Made by a program: the position numbers and the translations under genes
From: a gamma proteobacterium L18
Lineage (GTDB): Bacteria > Pseudomonadota > Gammaproteobacteria > Pseudomonadales > Pseudomonadaceae
DNA: 64,000 bases
Assembly (NCBI GenBank): GCA_000497835.1
Contig: KI547172.1
Coordinates: forward strand, 278,215-342,214
Direction: 5' to 3'
The notes under the pieces: model-generated
What the model saw: the letters and a program-made list of their open reading frames with translations, nothing else
Databases searched by the model: none
Told to the model about the DNA's origin: nothing
In this document: piece after piece, positions 8,705 through 17,012 of the stretch
Layout: the number at the start of each line of letters is the position of its first letter
Numbering within the stretch: position 1 is the stretch's first letter

Positions 8705-9622
8705 ATGTTTGATAGCCTCGCCGACCTGTCCCTGGACCTGCTGCGCGCCTTTGAATGCGCAGCCCGTCATCGCAGCTTCACCGTGGCCGCCGCCGAACTG
8801 GGCACCACCCAGCCCGCCGTCAGCCAGCAGATCAAGCGCCTGGAAGAGCAACTGGCCACGCGCCTGTTCGACCGCATCTACCGCGGCATCGAACTGACCG
8901 ACGCTGGCCGCACTCTGTTCGAGTCCGTGCAGTCGGGCTTCGAGGCCATCGACCAGGGCCTGGCCGCCATCACTACCCAGCCGCAACACGAAGTGCTGCA
9001 GGTGGCCACCGACTTCGCTTTTGCCGCCTACTGGCTGATGCCGCGCCTGCACCGCTTCCACCAGGCTCACCCGCATGTGGATGTGAGCCTGGTGACCAGC
9101 GAACGCAGCCACGCCATGCTGCGGGCCGATATCGACGTGGCGGTGCTGTTTGGCGATGGTCGCTTCAAGCAGGGGGACAGCCACTGGCTGTTTGCCGAGG
9201 AAGTCTTCCCCGTGTGCAGCCCGCGTCTGCTGGAAGGCCGCGCCCTGCCCTTGTCGCCCCAGGCATTGCTGGACCTGCCGTTGCTGCACCTGCGCGGGGA
9301 AAGCACCAGCCACTGGTTCAACTGGGCGGGGTTATTCCGCCAACTGCATATCCCCAGTGCGCCGGCGCCGGGGCAGTTGCGGTTCGACAACTACACCCTG
9401 CTGATCCAGGCCGCCATTGCCGGCCAGGGCGTGGCCATTGGTTGGCGGCACCTGGTGGATGCGTTGATCGAGCAGGGGTTGCTATGCCGGCCGATCGCCG
9501 AGACGGCCAGTTCGGCGTTGGGGTATTACGTGGTGGTGCCGCAGCGCAAGCGGCGGGGGGAGATGATTGGGCGGTTTGTGGAGTGGTTGATGGCTGAACA
9601 GGTGCAGGGTAGGAGCTGGTAA
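8705..9622 (+). CDS. betR: LysR-type regulator, probable choline-sulfate regulator
   Basis: A 305-residue LysR-type transcription factor. The N-terminal winged HTH (LRAFECAARHRSFTVAAAEL through AVSQQIKRLEEQL) is followed by a standard effector domain. It reads away from betC across 115 bp, the classic LysR arrangement, which suggests it controls betC and the binding-protein gene with choline, choline-O-sulfate or sulfate as the signal. The symbol betR is by position and not by demonstrated function. GcvA-type LysR proteins are the closest subfamily by the look of the N-terminus. Confidence 0.85.
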   Translation: MFDSLADLSLDLLRAFECAARHRSFTVAAAELGTTQPAVSQQIKRLEEQLATRLFDRIYRGIELTDAGRTLFESVQSGFEAIDQGLAAITTQPQHEVLQVATDFAFAAYWLMPRLHRFHQAHPHVDVSLVTSERSHAMLRADIDVAVLFGDGRFKQGDSHWLFAEEVFPVCSPRLLEGRALPLSPQALLDLPLLHLRGESTSHWFNWAGLFRQLHIPSAPAPGQLRFDNYTLLIQAAIAGQGVAIGWRHLVDALIEQGLLCRPIAETASSALGYYVVVPQRKRRGEMIGRFVEWLMAEQVQGRSW

Positions 9623-9653
9623 TCTTCGGTTATCCACAAGCGGGAGAACGACT

Positions 9654-9989
9654 GTGCAACCAATCCAGGGCTACCACGCCCACATCTACTTCGACGCCTC
9701 GACCGTCGACCAGGCGCGGGCGCTCTGCGAAGAAGCCGCGCGGCAGTTGCCGGTGGTCATGGGCCGGGTGCATGAAAAGCGGGTGGGGCCGCATCCCGAG
9801 TGGAGTTGCCAGTTGGCGTTTGAGCCGGAAGCGGTGGTGCAGGTGTTGCCATGGCTGGCGATGAACCGCAACGGGTTGGTGGTGTTCATGCACCCGTTGA
9901 GTGGCGATGAGCTGGCGGACCACCGCGATCATGCGATCTGGATGGGGGCGGTGCGGCCTTTGAAACTATCGGTGTTCGGCGCCGATTGA
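9654..9989 (+). CDS. DOPA 4,5-dioxygenase family protein
   Basis: A 111-residue protein with GTG start, preceded by GGGAG. It has the small DOPA-dioxygenase-like pattern: GYHAHIYFD at the N-terminus, GRVHEKRVGPHPEWSCQL in the middle, FMHPLSGDEL and DHRDHAIWMG near the end, with histidines in each block able to bind a metal. Family members cleave aromatic rings in fungi, but the bacterial members are mostly uncharacterised. It lies 31 bp after the LysR gene in the same direction and may share its transcript. Confidence 0.82.
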   Translation: MQPIQGYHAHIYFDASTVDQARALCEEAARQLPVVMGRVHEKRVGPHPEWSCQLAFEPEAVVQVLPWLAMNRNGLVVFMHPLSGDELADHRDHAIWMGAVRPLKLSVFGAD

Positions 9990-9994
9990 TTTTG

Positions 9995-10083
9995 TGTGGG
10001 GCCGGGCGAAGCTCGGGAAAAAGTCGCCGCGGTTCTCAAGGGAGTCCGCAGTGTCTGCTTCCCGAGCTTCGCCCGGTCCCACA
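9995..10083. repeat. REP-type inverted repeat pair (family C)
   Basis: Second copy of the 6048 repeat; arms GGGCGAAGCTCGGGAA and its complement, 39 nt apart, with one arm carrying a G in place of A. It separates two convergent genes and may act as a terminator for both. Confidence 0.88.
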
Positions 10084-10100
10084 AGGGTGTTGCGGGCTTA

Positions 10101-10553
10101 TCAGTTCAACACACCATCGAGAATCTCGTACACCACGCCGGTACCGACCGAGATCAGCACCACGTCAGTGCCCAGGCGGCGCCATTCGTAGCCCGGGTAG
10201 CGTGGCAGCTGCGACAGGGCGCGGCTGTCCAGGCGCTTGCCGTAGCCGTGGGGCAGTGGGCGGCCTTTGACTACGTGCACGTTCGGTGGCAGCGGGCTGC
10301 CGCGGCCGAAGGTGTCGCGGTGCTGCTGGATGGTCTGGCGCACAGGGCCGAAGTCCTGTGGCGGACGGTTGCCACCGCCGGCGTGCTGCTGTTGCTGCGG
10401 GGCGCCGTGTTCGTTGCCGCGATCGCCACCCTGTTGCTGGTGCTGCTCGCCGCCCTGACGCTGGTCATCAGGGCCAGGGGCCGCTTGCAGCAGTGGGGTG
10501 ACGCCAACCAGCAGCACGCCCAAGCCTGCGATTACAGTTTTTGGCAGTTTCAT
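10101..10553 (-). CDS. Secreted RcnB/CigR-family protein, copy 1
   Basis: A 150-residue exported protein: signal peptide (MKLPKTVIAGLGVLLVG to about residue 24), a low-complexity Gln/Gly/His-rich stretch, then a C-terminal domain with GRPLPHGYGKRL, YPGYEWRRLGTDVVLI and GTGVVYEILDGVL. This C-terminal pattern is typical of RcnB (nickel/cobalt efflux-associated periplasmic protein) and CigR-like proteins. Start at 10553 is preceded by GAGGAA. It is the downstream member of a tandem paralogous pair, 34 bp after the other copy. Function here is unknown. Confidence 0.85.
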   Translation of the reverse strand: MKLPKTVIAGLGVLLVGVTPLLQAAPGPDDQRQGGEQHQQQGGDRGNEHGAPQQQQHAGGGNRPPQDFGPVRQTIQQHRDTFGRGSPLPPNVHVVKGRPLPHGYGKRLDSRALSQLPRYPGYEWRRLGTDVVLISVGTGVVYEILDGVLN

Positions 10554-10587
10554 ACGCGTTCCTCGCGGTGGTGTGTCAAAAGGGGGA

Positions 10588-11031
10588 TCAGTAAGCCAGC
10601 ACGCCTTGCAGCACTTGGTAAACCACACCGGTACCGTCCTGGATCAGCACGATATCCGGGCCGTAGGCGATCCACTGGTAGCCTGGGTAGTAAGGCAGTT
10701 GTTCCAGCTCACGCGGGCCCAGCGGGCGGCCGTAGCCAGGTGCCAGCGGGCGACCCTGGACCACGAACACACCTGGCGGCAGGCGTTCGGCACGGCCGAA
10801 GTAGCCGCGATGTTCGAAGGCGTGCTGGCGGATTGGGCCGAAGTCGCGCGGCGGTGGGCCGCCGTGGTCGAAGCGACGGTCGTCACGATGATCGCGGTGG
10901 TCATCACGGTGATCGTAATGACCATCCGGGCCACCAGGGCCGCCTGGGCCCCATTGATCGGCATGGGCCAGGCCAGTCAGGCCGACGAGTGCAAGGCCGA
11001 GGCTGGCAATCAGTGGCTTGGAGAGTTTCAT
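10588..11031 (-). CDS. Secreted RcnB/CigR-family protein, copy 2
   Basis: A 147-residue paralogue of the next gene: signal peptide MKLSKPLIASLGLALVG ending near HADQ, a strikingly His/Asp/Gly-rich segment (residues about 26-60, with repeated DDHRDHRD-type units) that could bind divalent metals, then RPLAPGYGRPLGPREL, YPGYQWIAYGPDIVLI and GTGVVYQVLQGVL. The start at 11031 has AGGA upstream. Both copies probably form one operon. Metal-related periplasmic role is inferred from the family and the His-rich segment. Confidence 0.85.
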   Translation of the reverse strand: MKLSKPLIASLGLALVGLTGLAHADQWGPGGPGGPDGHYDHRDDHRDHRDDRRFDHGGPPPRDFGPIRQHAFEHRGYFGRAERLPPGVFVVQGRPLAPGYGRPLGPRELEQLPYYPGYQWIAYGPDIVLIQDGTGVVYQVLQGVLAY

Positions 11032-11054
11032 CGAGCGAATCCTCACTGCTCAAA

Positions 11055-11094
11055 CAACAAAAAAGGGAACCGGATCTTAGCGATCAGGTTCCCT
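11055..11094 (-). terminator. Rho-independent terminator after trpA
   Basis: On the minus strand the stem AGGGAACC (11094-11087) pairs with 11071-11064 and is followed by a T-rich run (complement of AACAACAAAAAA). It lies 63 bp after the trpA stop. Because the RcnB-like start is only about 25 bp further on, the same hairpin would be in that gene's leader if its promoter is upstream of 11094. Confidence 0.75.
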
Positions 11095-11156
11095 CTGGTC
11101 TGTGAAATTAGTCAGATTTATCAGCAACTAATTCCTTTGTAACAAAACATTTACCT

Positions 11157-11969
11157 TCAGCTGACCCGCACCTTACGTACGCCCTGGGCCAGGGCCGAGC
11201 ACAGTTCCAGCACGTCGCCCACGGCCTGGTCTTCAGACGGGGCGTTGGCTATCTTGTCCACCAGTGCCGAACCCACCACCACACCGTCGGCCAAGCGAGC
11301 GATGGCTGCTGCCTGCTCGGGGGTACGGATGCCGAAACCGACGCTGATCGGCAGGCTGGTGTGGCGGCGCAGGCGCTCAATGGCGCTGCTGACGGCTTCA
11401 GTGGTAGCGGAACCGGCACCGGTCACGCCGGCTACCGACACGTAGTAGACGAAGCCGGAGCTGCGTTCCAACACGCGCGGCAGACGCGCATCGTCGGTGG
11501 TCGGCGTGGTCAGGCGGATGAAGTCGATGCCAGCAGCCTGGGCCGGGGTGGCCAGTTCGGCGTCGTGCTCGGGCGGCAGGTCGACGATGATCAGGCCATC
11601 GACACCGGCTTGCTTGGCTTCGGCCACGAAGGCCTCCACGCCAAAGCGATGGATCGGGTTGTAGTAACCCATCAGCACGATCGGCGTGGTGGTGTTGTCG
11701 ACGCGGAACTCACGCACCATCTTCAGGGTTTTCGCCAGCGTCTGCCCGGCGTCCAGGGCACGCAGGGTAGCCAGCTGGATGGCAACGCCGTCCGCCATCG
11801 GATCGGTGAAGGGCATGCCCAGTTCGATCACGTCGGCGCCAGCGGCGGGCAGGCCCTTGAGGATGGCCAGGGAGGCATCGTAGCCAGGGTCGCCTGCGGT
11901 CACGAAGGTAACCAGGGCGGCACGGCCTTCGGCTTTCAGGTCGGCGAAACGTTGTTCTAGACGGCTCAT
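11157..11969 (-). CDS. trpA: Tryptophan synthase alpha subunit
   Basis: A 270-residue TIM-barrel enzyme. It shows LVTFVTAGDPGYDAS and the catalytic glutamate in DVIELGMPFTDPMADG, plus the phosphate-binding SVGFGIRTPEQAAAIA and DGVVVGSALV near the end. It cleaves indole-3-glycerol phosphate to indole, channelled to TrpB. It overlaps the end of trpB by 4 bases (11966-11969), so translation is likely coupled. A terminator hairpin follows its stop. Confidence 0.98.
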   Translation of the reverse strand: MSRLEQRFADLKAEGRAALVTFVTAGDPGYDASLAILKGLPAAGADVIELGMPFTDPMADGVAIQLATLRALDAGQTLAKTLKMVREFRVDNTTTPIVLMGYYNPIHRFGVEAFVAEAKQAGVDGLIIVDLPPEHDAELATPAQAAGIDFIRLTTPTTDDARLPRVLERSSGFVYYVSVAGVTGAGSATTEAVSSAIERLRRHTSLPISVGFGIRTPEQAAAIARLADGVVVGSALVDKIANAPSEDQAVGDVLELCSALAQGVRKVRVS

Positions 11970-13189
11970 GCCAGTTTCTCCTGCTCGGCGGCGGCCATAT
12001 GGCTCATCACGGTTTGCATGTCTTTGTCGCCACGGCCGGACAGGCAGACGACCATCAGGTGATCCTTGGGCAGGGTCGGCGCGCGCTTGATGGCTTCAGC
12101 CAGGGCGTGGGCGGTCTCCAGGGCCGGGATGATGCCTTCCAGGCGGCAGGTGGTGTGGAACGCGGCCAGGGCTTCTTCGTCGGTGATGCTGACGTAGTTC
12201 ACGCGCTTGATCTCGTGCAACCAGGCGTGTTCCGGGCCGATGCCGGGGTAGTCCAGGCCGGCGGAAATCGAGTGGGCGTCGGTAATCTGGCCGTCGCCGT
12301 CCTGCAGCAGGTAGGTGCGGTTGCCGTGCAGTACGCCCGGTACGCCGCCGTTCAGGCTGGCTGCGTGCTTGTCGGTGTCCACGCCGTGGCCGCCGGCTTC
12401 AACGCCGATGATCTCGACGCTGGCATCGTCCAGGAACGGGTGGAACAGGCCCATGGCGTTGGAGCCACCGCCCACGCAGGCCACCAGGCTGTCGGGCAGG
12501 CGCCCTTCCTTGGCGTGCAACTGCTCGCGGGTTTCCTTGCCGATGATCGACTGGAAGTCGCGAACCATGGCCGGGTACGGGTGCGGGCCGGCCACGGTAC
12601 CGATCAGGTAGAAGGTGTCGTCGACGTTGGTCACCCAGTCGCGCAGCGCTTCGTTCATGGCGTCTTTCAAGGTGCCGGTGCCGGCGGTGACTGGCACGAT
12701 CTCGGCACCCAGCAGGCGCATGCGGAATACGTTGGCCTGCTGGCGCTCGATGTCGGTGGCGCCCATGTAGATCACGCAAGGCAGGCCGAAGCGCGCAGCC
12801 ACGGTGGCGGTGGCCACGCCGTGCATGCCGGCGCCGGTTTCGGCGATCAGGCGTTTCTTGCCCATGCGCTTGGCCAGCAACACTTGGCCAATGCAGTTGT
12901 TCACTTTGTGCGCGCCGGTGTGGTTCAGCTCTTCGCGCTTGAAGTAGATCTTGGCGCCGCCGCAGTGTTCGGTCAGGCGTTCGGCGAAGTACAGCGGGTT
13001 AGGACGGCCGATGTAGTCGCGCTGGAAGTAGGCCAGCTGTTCGAGGAATTCGGGGTCGGCCTTGGCGGCTTCGTATTCGCGGGCCAGGTCGAGCACCAAC
13101 GGCATCAGGGTTTCAGCCACGTAGCGGCCGCCGAAGGCGCCAAACAGGCCGTTGGCGTCGGGGCCGGTGCGCAGGGTAGTCTGGGTCAT
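11966..13189 (-). CDS. trpB: Tryptophan synthase beta subunit
   Basis: A 407-residue PLP enzyme with the cofactor lysine in LNHTGAHKVNN, the phosphate loop GGGSNAMG, and the N-terminal YVAETLMPLVLDL. It condenses indole and serine to tryptophan. It heads the trpBA operon, which in pseudomonads is activated by the divergent LysR protein TrpI with indoleglycerol phosphate as inducer. The start at 13189 faces trpI across 113 bp. Confidence 0.98.
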   Translation of the reverse strand: MTQTTLRTGPDANGLFGAFGGRYVAETLMPLVLDLAREYEAAKADPEFLEQLAYFQRDYIGRPNPLYFAERLTEHCGGAKIYFKREELNHTGAHKVNNCIGQVLLAKRMGKKRLIAETGAGMHGVATATVAARFGLPCVIYMGATDIERQQANVFRMRLLGAEIVPVTAGTGTLKDAMNEALRDWVTNVDDTFYLIGTVAGPHPYPAMVRDFQSIIGKETREQLHAKEGRLPDSLVACVGGGSNAMGLFHPFLDDASVEIIGVEAGGHGVDTDKHAASLNGGVPGVLHGNRTYLLQDGDGQITDAHSISAGLDYPGIGPEHAWLHEIKRVNYVSITDEEALAAFHTTCRLEGIIPALETAHALAEAIKRAPTLPKDHLMVVCLSGRGDKDMQTVMSHMAAAEQEKLA

Positions 13190-13302
13190 GGGTCGCTCCA
13201 GGTGAAAATGAATAGGTCAGCTATGAATCTACTGTAACCACGGCACGCCTTGAATAAAACCGATAAGATTGCTGCAACCTGTCAGGAAAACTCACAGATA
13301 CC
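13190..13302. promoter_or_regulatory. trpI/trpBA divergent control region
   Basis: The 113-bp gap between the two divergent starts is the place where TrpI binds in other pseudomonads (established knowledge of the trpI-trpBA system). It is AT-richer than its surroundings. I did not identify the individual TrpI sites. Confidence 0.6.
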
Positions 13303-14199
13303 ATGAGCCGCGACCTGCCCCCTCTCAATGCCTTGCGCGCCTTCGAGTCTACAGCCCGGCTGAATAGCGTAAGCCGCGCCGCCGAACAGCTGCACGTCAC
13401 CCACGGGGCCATCAGCCGGCAATTGAAGGTGCTGGAGGAGCACTTGGGGGTGAGCCTGTTCGTCAAGGAAGGACGGGGCCTGAAACTCACAGATGCCGGG
13501 CAGCGCCTGCGCGATGCCAGCGCGGATGCGTTCGAGAGACTGCGCACGGCTTGTGCAGAGATCAGCCAGGGCGCCAGCGATGCGCCGTTCGTGCTGGGCT
13601 GCTCCGGCAGCCTGCTGGCGCGCTGGTTCATTCCGCGGCTGGGCAAGCTCAATGCGGATTTGCCGGACTTGCGCTTGCACCTGTCGGCCGCCGAAGGTGA
13701 CCTGGACCCCCGCCGCCCTGGCCTGGATGCCTGGCTGGTGTTCGCCGAGCCGCCCTGGCCTGCAGACATGAAGGTCTACGAGTTGGCCGTGGAACGCATC
13801 GGCCCAGTCCTGAGCCCGCGTTTCAGTGGCTTTGATGCGCTGGCAACTGCCCCGGCCCAGGCACTGGCCGGCGTACCCTTGCTGCACACCACCTCGCGCC
13901 CGCAGGCCTGGCCCAACTGGGCACACAGCCACGGCATGGCGCCCGGCCAGTTGCGCAACGGCCAGGGGTTCGAGCATTTGTATTATCTGCTGGAGGCGGC
14001 GGTGGCCGGCCTGGGGGTGGCCATCGCCCCGGAACCGCTGGTCATCGACGACCTGCGGGCAGGGCGACTGGCAGCGCCGTGGGGTTTCAGCGAAACCTCG
14101 GCGCGCCTGGCGCTATGGGTGCCCCGGCGCGCCGATGATGGACGCGCCCGGCAGCTGGCGCACTGGCTCACGGCGGAGCTGGCGCGCCAGACGGATTAG
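13303..14199 (+). CDS. trpI: LysR-type activator of trpBA
   Basis: A 298-residue LysR-type regulator with N-terminal HTH (LNALRAFESTARLNSVSRAA, then GAISRQLKVLEEHLGVSLF). Its position divergent from trpB is diagnostic for TrpI, which activates trpBA when indoleglycerol phosphate accumulates. The stop TAG shares the four bases 14196-14199 with the stop of the convergent DUF883 gene. Confidence 0.93.
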   Translation: MSRDLPPLNALRAFESTARLNSVSRAAEQLHVTHGAISRQLKVLEEHLGVSLFVKEGRGLKLTDAGQRLRDASADAFERLRTACAEISQGASDAPFVLGCSGSLLARWFIPRLGKLNADLPDLRLHLSAAEGDLDPRRPGLDAWLVFAEPPWPADMKVYELAVERIGPVLSPRFSGFDALATAPAQALAGVPLLHTTSRPQAWPNWAHSHGMAPGQLRNGQGFEHLYYLLEAAVAGLGVAIAPEPLVIDDLRAGRLAAPWGFSETSARLALWVPRRADDGRARQLAHWLTAELARQTD

Positions 14200-14519
14200 T
14201 TGCCGCGTTTGACCAGCAGGTAGCCGGCCAGCAGGCCCAGCGCGCCAATGGCGACGCCTGCAGTGGTCCAAGGGTGTTCCTGCGCGTAGTCGCGGGTAGC
14301 CACGCCGGTTTCGCGGGTTTTCACCTTCACGTCTTCATACACGTCGCTGAGCAGATGACGCGAGTGTTTCAGTGCATTTTCGGCGTTGGCGCGCAGGCTT
14401 TTCAGGGTTTTGCGCGACTCGTCGGACGCATCGTCCTTCAAGCTCTCCAGCGATTTGAGCAGACTTTCGATTTCCGCTTCCATGCTTTGCAACGAAGCTT
14501 TGCGAAGTGAAGTAGCCAT
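14196..14519 (-). CDS. DUF883 family inner-membrane protein (ElaB/YqjD-like)
   Basis: A 107-residue protein: about 80 residues of charged, heptad-like coiled coil (MEAEIESLLKSLESLKDD), then EHPWTTAGVAIGALGLLAGY, a single C-terminal membrane anchor ending in LVKRGN. This is the ElaB/YqjD/YgaM architecture; in E. coli these are stationary-phase proteins that tether ribosomes to the membrane. The start at 14519 has GGAGAGA upstream; upstream in-frame codons lack this. Likely stress or RpoS controlled, by family knowledge only. Confidence 0.88.
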   Translation of the reverse strand: MATSLRKASLQSMEAEIESLLKSLESLKDDASDESRKTLKSLRANAENALKHSRHLLSDVYEDVKVKTRETGVATRDYAQEHPWTTAGVAIGALGLLAGYLLVKRGN

Positions 14520-14669
14520 AGGTGTCTCTCCTGCGTGGTGAGTTGCGTGTGTAAGTTTCCGACTGCGGCGCTTCAGGAAAGTGCAGTGCATCTGAACTTT
14601 TAGGCCCCGTTTCGGCACAGAGCTAAAAGGCCACCTACGCTCAAGACCACTATCGAAAGGAGATTCACC

Positions 14670-14885
14670 ATGTCTGACCATCGCACCTACAAGCTGATCG
14701 AACTGGTTGGTTCTTCGGCCAACAGCATCGAAGAAGCGATCAACAACGCCCTGGCCGAGGCCGGCAAGACCGTCAAGCACCTGGAGTGGTTTGAAGTGCT
14801 GGAAACCCGTGGGCATATCGAGAACAACAAGGCCGCGCACTTTCAGGTGACCCTGAAGGTAGGCTTCCGCATAGAAAATAGCTGA
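14670..14885 (+). CDS. Dodecin (flavin-storage protein)
   Basis: A 71-residue protein with the dodecin pattern: YKLIELVGSSANSIEEAINN, KHLEWFEVLETRGHIE (the tryptophan stacks against flavin) and FQVTLKVGFRIE. Dodecins form dodecameric shells that bind riboflavin, FMN, FAD or CoA and protect against photoreactive flavin. Strong ribosome site GAAAGGAG precedes the ATG. It is divergent from DUF883 and followed by two hairpins. Confidence 0.93.
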   Translation: MSDHRTYKLIELVGSSANSIEEAINNALAEAGKTVKHLEWFEVLETRGHIENNKAAHFQVTLKVGFRIENS

Positions 14886-14905
14886 CAGCATTTCCGGACG
14901 CGTCC

Positions 14906-14925
14906 TACTGGCCGAAAGGCCAGTA
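14906..14925. other. Perfect 8-bp stem-loop with GAAA tetraloop
   Basis: TACTGGCC-GAAA-GGCCAGTA, 21 nt after the dodecin stop. A GNRA loop on a perfect stem is characteristic of a structured RNA end or processing element; it has no T-run of its own. Confidence 0.7.
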
Positions 14926-14952
14926 TTCCGCTACAAACATTGCTGGGGGGCA

Positions 14953-14978
14953 CCGGTAACGCTACCGGGCGCTTTTTT
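14953..14978 (+). terminator. Rho-independent terminator downstream of dodecin
   Basis: Stem CCGGTA/TACCGG with loop ACGC, extended by GCGC, followed by six T (14973-14978). It ends the dodecin transcript, or a small RNA covering 14886-14978, before the DUF1161 gene. Confidence 0.8.
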
Positions 14979-15006
14979 GCTTTGTTCTGACCAGGGAATG
15001 TGACCG

Positions 15007-15222
15007 ATGAAGAAGATTTTGTTGGCAGCAGGGTTGTTATGCATGGCGGGTTCGGCACTGGCGGCAGGCAAGCCGTGCGAAGAACTGAAATCGGAAATCG
15101 CCGCGAAACTCGATGCGAAAGGCGTTAGCCATTACACGCTGGAAATTGCCGACAAAGGTACCGGTGGCAAGGTGGTAGGCACCTGCGAAGCCGGCCGCAA
15201 GGAAATCGTGTACAAACGCTGA
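15007..15222 (+). CDS. DUF1161 periplasmic protein, copy 1
   Basis: A 71-residue exported protein: signal peptide MKKILLAAGLLCMAGSALA, then the DUF1161 core KPCEELKSEIAAKLDAKGVS, YTLEI and GTCEAGRKEIVYKR. Two conserved cysteines (in PCEEL and GTCE) probably form a disulfide. Function unknown; family members occur as stress-related small periplasmic proteins. A second copy lies at 17089. Confidence 0.9.
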   Translation: MKKILLAAGLLCMAGSALAAGKPCEELKSEIAAKLDAKGVSHYTLEIADKGTGGKVVGTCEAGRKEIVYKR

Positions 15223-15245
15223 GCCTTTTCGGGCTCTGCAAATTT

Positions 15246-15337
15246 CTGTGGGAGCGGGCTCTGCCCGCGAAGTCGACACCGCGACCTGTCAGGAAAGACC
15301 GCGGCGTCTGCTTCGCGGGCAGAGCCCGCTCCCACAG
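15246..15337. repeat. REP-type inverted repeat pair (family D)
   Basis: 27-nt arms built on GGGAGCGGGCTCTGCCCGCG and the exact reverse complement, 38 nt apart, between convergent DUF1161 and the luciferase-like gene. A half-copy of the same family is cut by the window end at 63974. Confidence 0.9.
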
Positions 15338-15358
15338 TTTCGATTGCAGGTTGTGTTT

Positions 15359-16360
15359 TCAGCCTTTTGCGAGCTGCGCCAGCAGTTCGTAGGAATGCAG
15401 CCGGTCGGCGTGTTCGTACAGGTCGCAGGTGAAGATCAGTTCGTCTGCCTGAGTCTGCTCCAGCAATACATCCAGCTTGGCGCGAATCTTCTGTGGGCTG
15501 CCGACCATGGCCAGGCCCAGGAAGTCAGCTACGGCTGCTTTCTCGTGGGGCAACCAGCGCCCTTCCATGCTGTCCACCGGCGGTTGTTGCACCAGACTCT
15601 GCCCGCGCATCAGGTTGAGGATGCGCTGGTACACCGAGGTGGCCAGGTAGTCGGCCTGCTCGTCGGTGTCGGCCGCCACCAGCGGCACGCCCAGCATCAC
15701 GTACGGCTTGTCCAGCACGTCCGACGGCTTGAAGTGGTTGCGGTACACGCGAATCGCTTCGTGCATATAGCGCGGTGCGAAATGCGAGGCGAAGGCGTAG
15801 GGCAAACCGTACATGCCAGCCAACTGCGCGCTGAACAGGCTGGAGCCCAGCAGCCAGATCGGCACCTGGGTACCGGTGCCCGGTACGGCGATCACTTTTT
15901 GATCAGGTGTGCGGGGGCCCAGGTAGCTCATCAGTTCGCGCACGTCATCGGGGAAGTCGTCGGCGCTGCCCGAACGCTCGCGGCGCAGGGCGCGGGCGGT
16001 CATCTGGTCGGAGCCTGGTGCGCGGCCCAGGCCCAGGTCGATACGGCCCGGGTACAGGCTTTCCAGGGTGCCGAACTGCTCGGCAATCACCAGTGGCGCA
16101 TGGTTGGGCAGCATCACCCCGCCGCTGCCCACGCGGATGGTGGAAGTACCCCCCGCCAGATAGCCCAGCAGCACGGAGGTGGCCGAACTGGCGATGCCAT
16201 CCATGTTGTGGTGCTCGGCCACCCAGAAGCGGTGGTAACCGAACTTCTCCAGGTGTTGCGCCAGGTCCAGCGAGTTGCGCAGCGAATGCGCAGGGCCCTT
16301 GTCGGCGCGCACGGGCACCAGGTCCAGGGCGGAAATCTTGATATCGGCGAGTCGTGTCAT
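15359..16360 (-). CDS. LLM class flavin-dependent oxidoreductase (luciferase-like)
   Basis: A 333-residue protein of the bacterial luciferase-like superfamily, YhbW-type. Motifs: ISALDLVPVR at the N-terminus, GYHRFWVAEHHNM, the phosphate/flavin region GSGGVMLPNHAPLVIAEQFG and RIDLGLGRAPGSD. Such enzymes use FMNH2 and oxygen on unknown substrates. It diverges from the osmC-like gene, with 185 bp between starts. Confidence 0.88.
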   Translation of the reverse strand: MTRLADIKISALDLVPVRADKGPAHSLRNSLDLAQHLEKFGYHRFWVAEHHNMDGIASSATSVLLGYLAGGTSTIRVGSGGVMLPNHAPLVIAEQFGTLESLYPGRIDLGLGRAPGSDQMTARALRRERSGSADDFPDDVRELMSYLGPRTPDQKVIAVPGTGTQVPIWLLGSSLFSAQLAGMYGLPYAFASHFAPRYMHEAIRVYRNHFKPSDVLDKPYVMLGVPLVAADTDEQADYLATSVYQRILNLMRGQSLVQQPPVDSMEGRWLPHEKAAVADFLGLAMVGSPQKIRAKLDVLLEQTQADELIFTCDLYEHADRLHSYELLAQLAKG

Positions 16361-16545
16361 GGGGCAGGTCCTCAGTCGTCAACGGGGAGGCTGGCGCGCG
16401 CGGTCCACCCTGCCCTTTACCCAACAGTATGGGCATATTGAGAAACTTCAATGCGTGTTTGTCAATCGATCTGAACTTGCCAGCCTCGCCAGCCTCCTAA
16501 ACTCAGTACCTGCGCGAACCTTTGCGTGCAACCCGAGGAGGCATC

Positions 16546-16974
16546 ATGAAGAAGACAGCATCGGCGGTTTGGCAAGGCGGCCTGAAAGATGGCAAAGGCC
16601 AGATTTCCACTGAAAGCGGCGCGCTGAAAAGCAACCCATACGGCTTCAACACCCGGTTCGAAGGCCAGCCTGGGACCAACCCGGAAGAGCTGATTGGTGC
16701 GGCTCATGCGGGTTGTTTCTCGATGGCACTGTCGATGATCCTGGGCGGCGCCAACCTGACGGCCGACCGTATCGACACCATTGCCGAGGTGACGCTCGAC
16801 AAAGTAGGCGAAGGCTTCGAGATCACTGCCGTGCACCTGATCCTCAAGGCCAAGGTGCCCGGTGCCACCCAGGAGCAGTTCCTGGAACTGGCCAACAAGG
16901 CCAAGGAAGGCTGCCCGGTGTCCAAGGTGCTCAAGGGCGCCAAGATCAGCCTGGATGCCACGCTGGTGAGCTGA
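16546..16974 (+). CDS. osmC: OsmC family peroxiredoxin
   Basis: A 142-residue OsmC. The first peroxidatic cysteine is in GAAHAGCFSMALS and the second in KEGCPVSKVLKGA, the pair that reduces organic hydroperoxides. Start at 16546 is preceded by GAGGAGG; in-frame codons before it are not supported. In enterobacteria it is osmotically and stationary-phase induced. Confidence 0.93.
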   Translation: MKKTASAVWQGGLKDGKGQISTESGALKSNPYGFNTRFEGQPGTNPEELIGAAHAGCFSMALSMILGGANLTADRIDTIAEVTLDKVGEGFEITAVHLILKAKVPGATQEQFLELANKAKEGCPVSKVLKGAKISLDATLVS

Positions 16975-17012
16975 GGCTCCATCGGAACAGATGATGGCAT
17001 TTGTGGTCCAAT

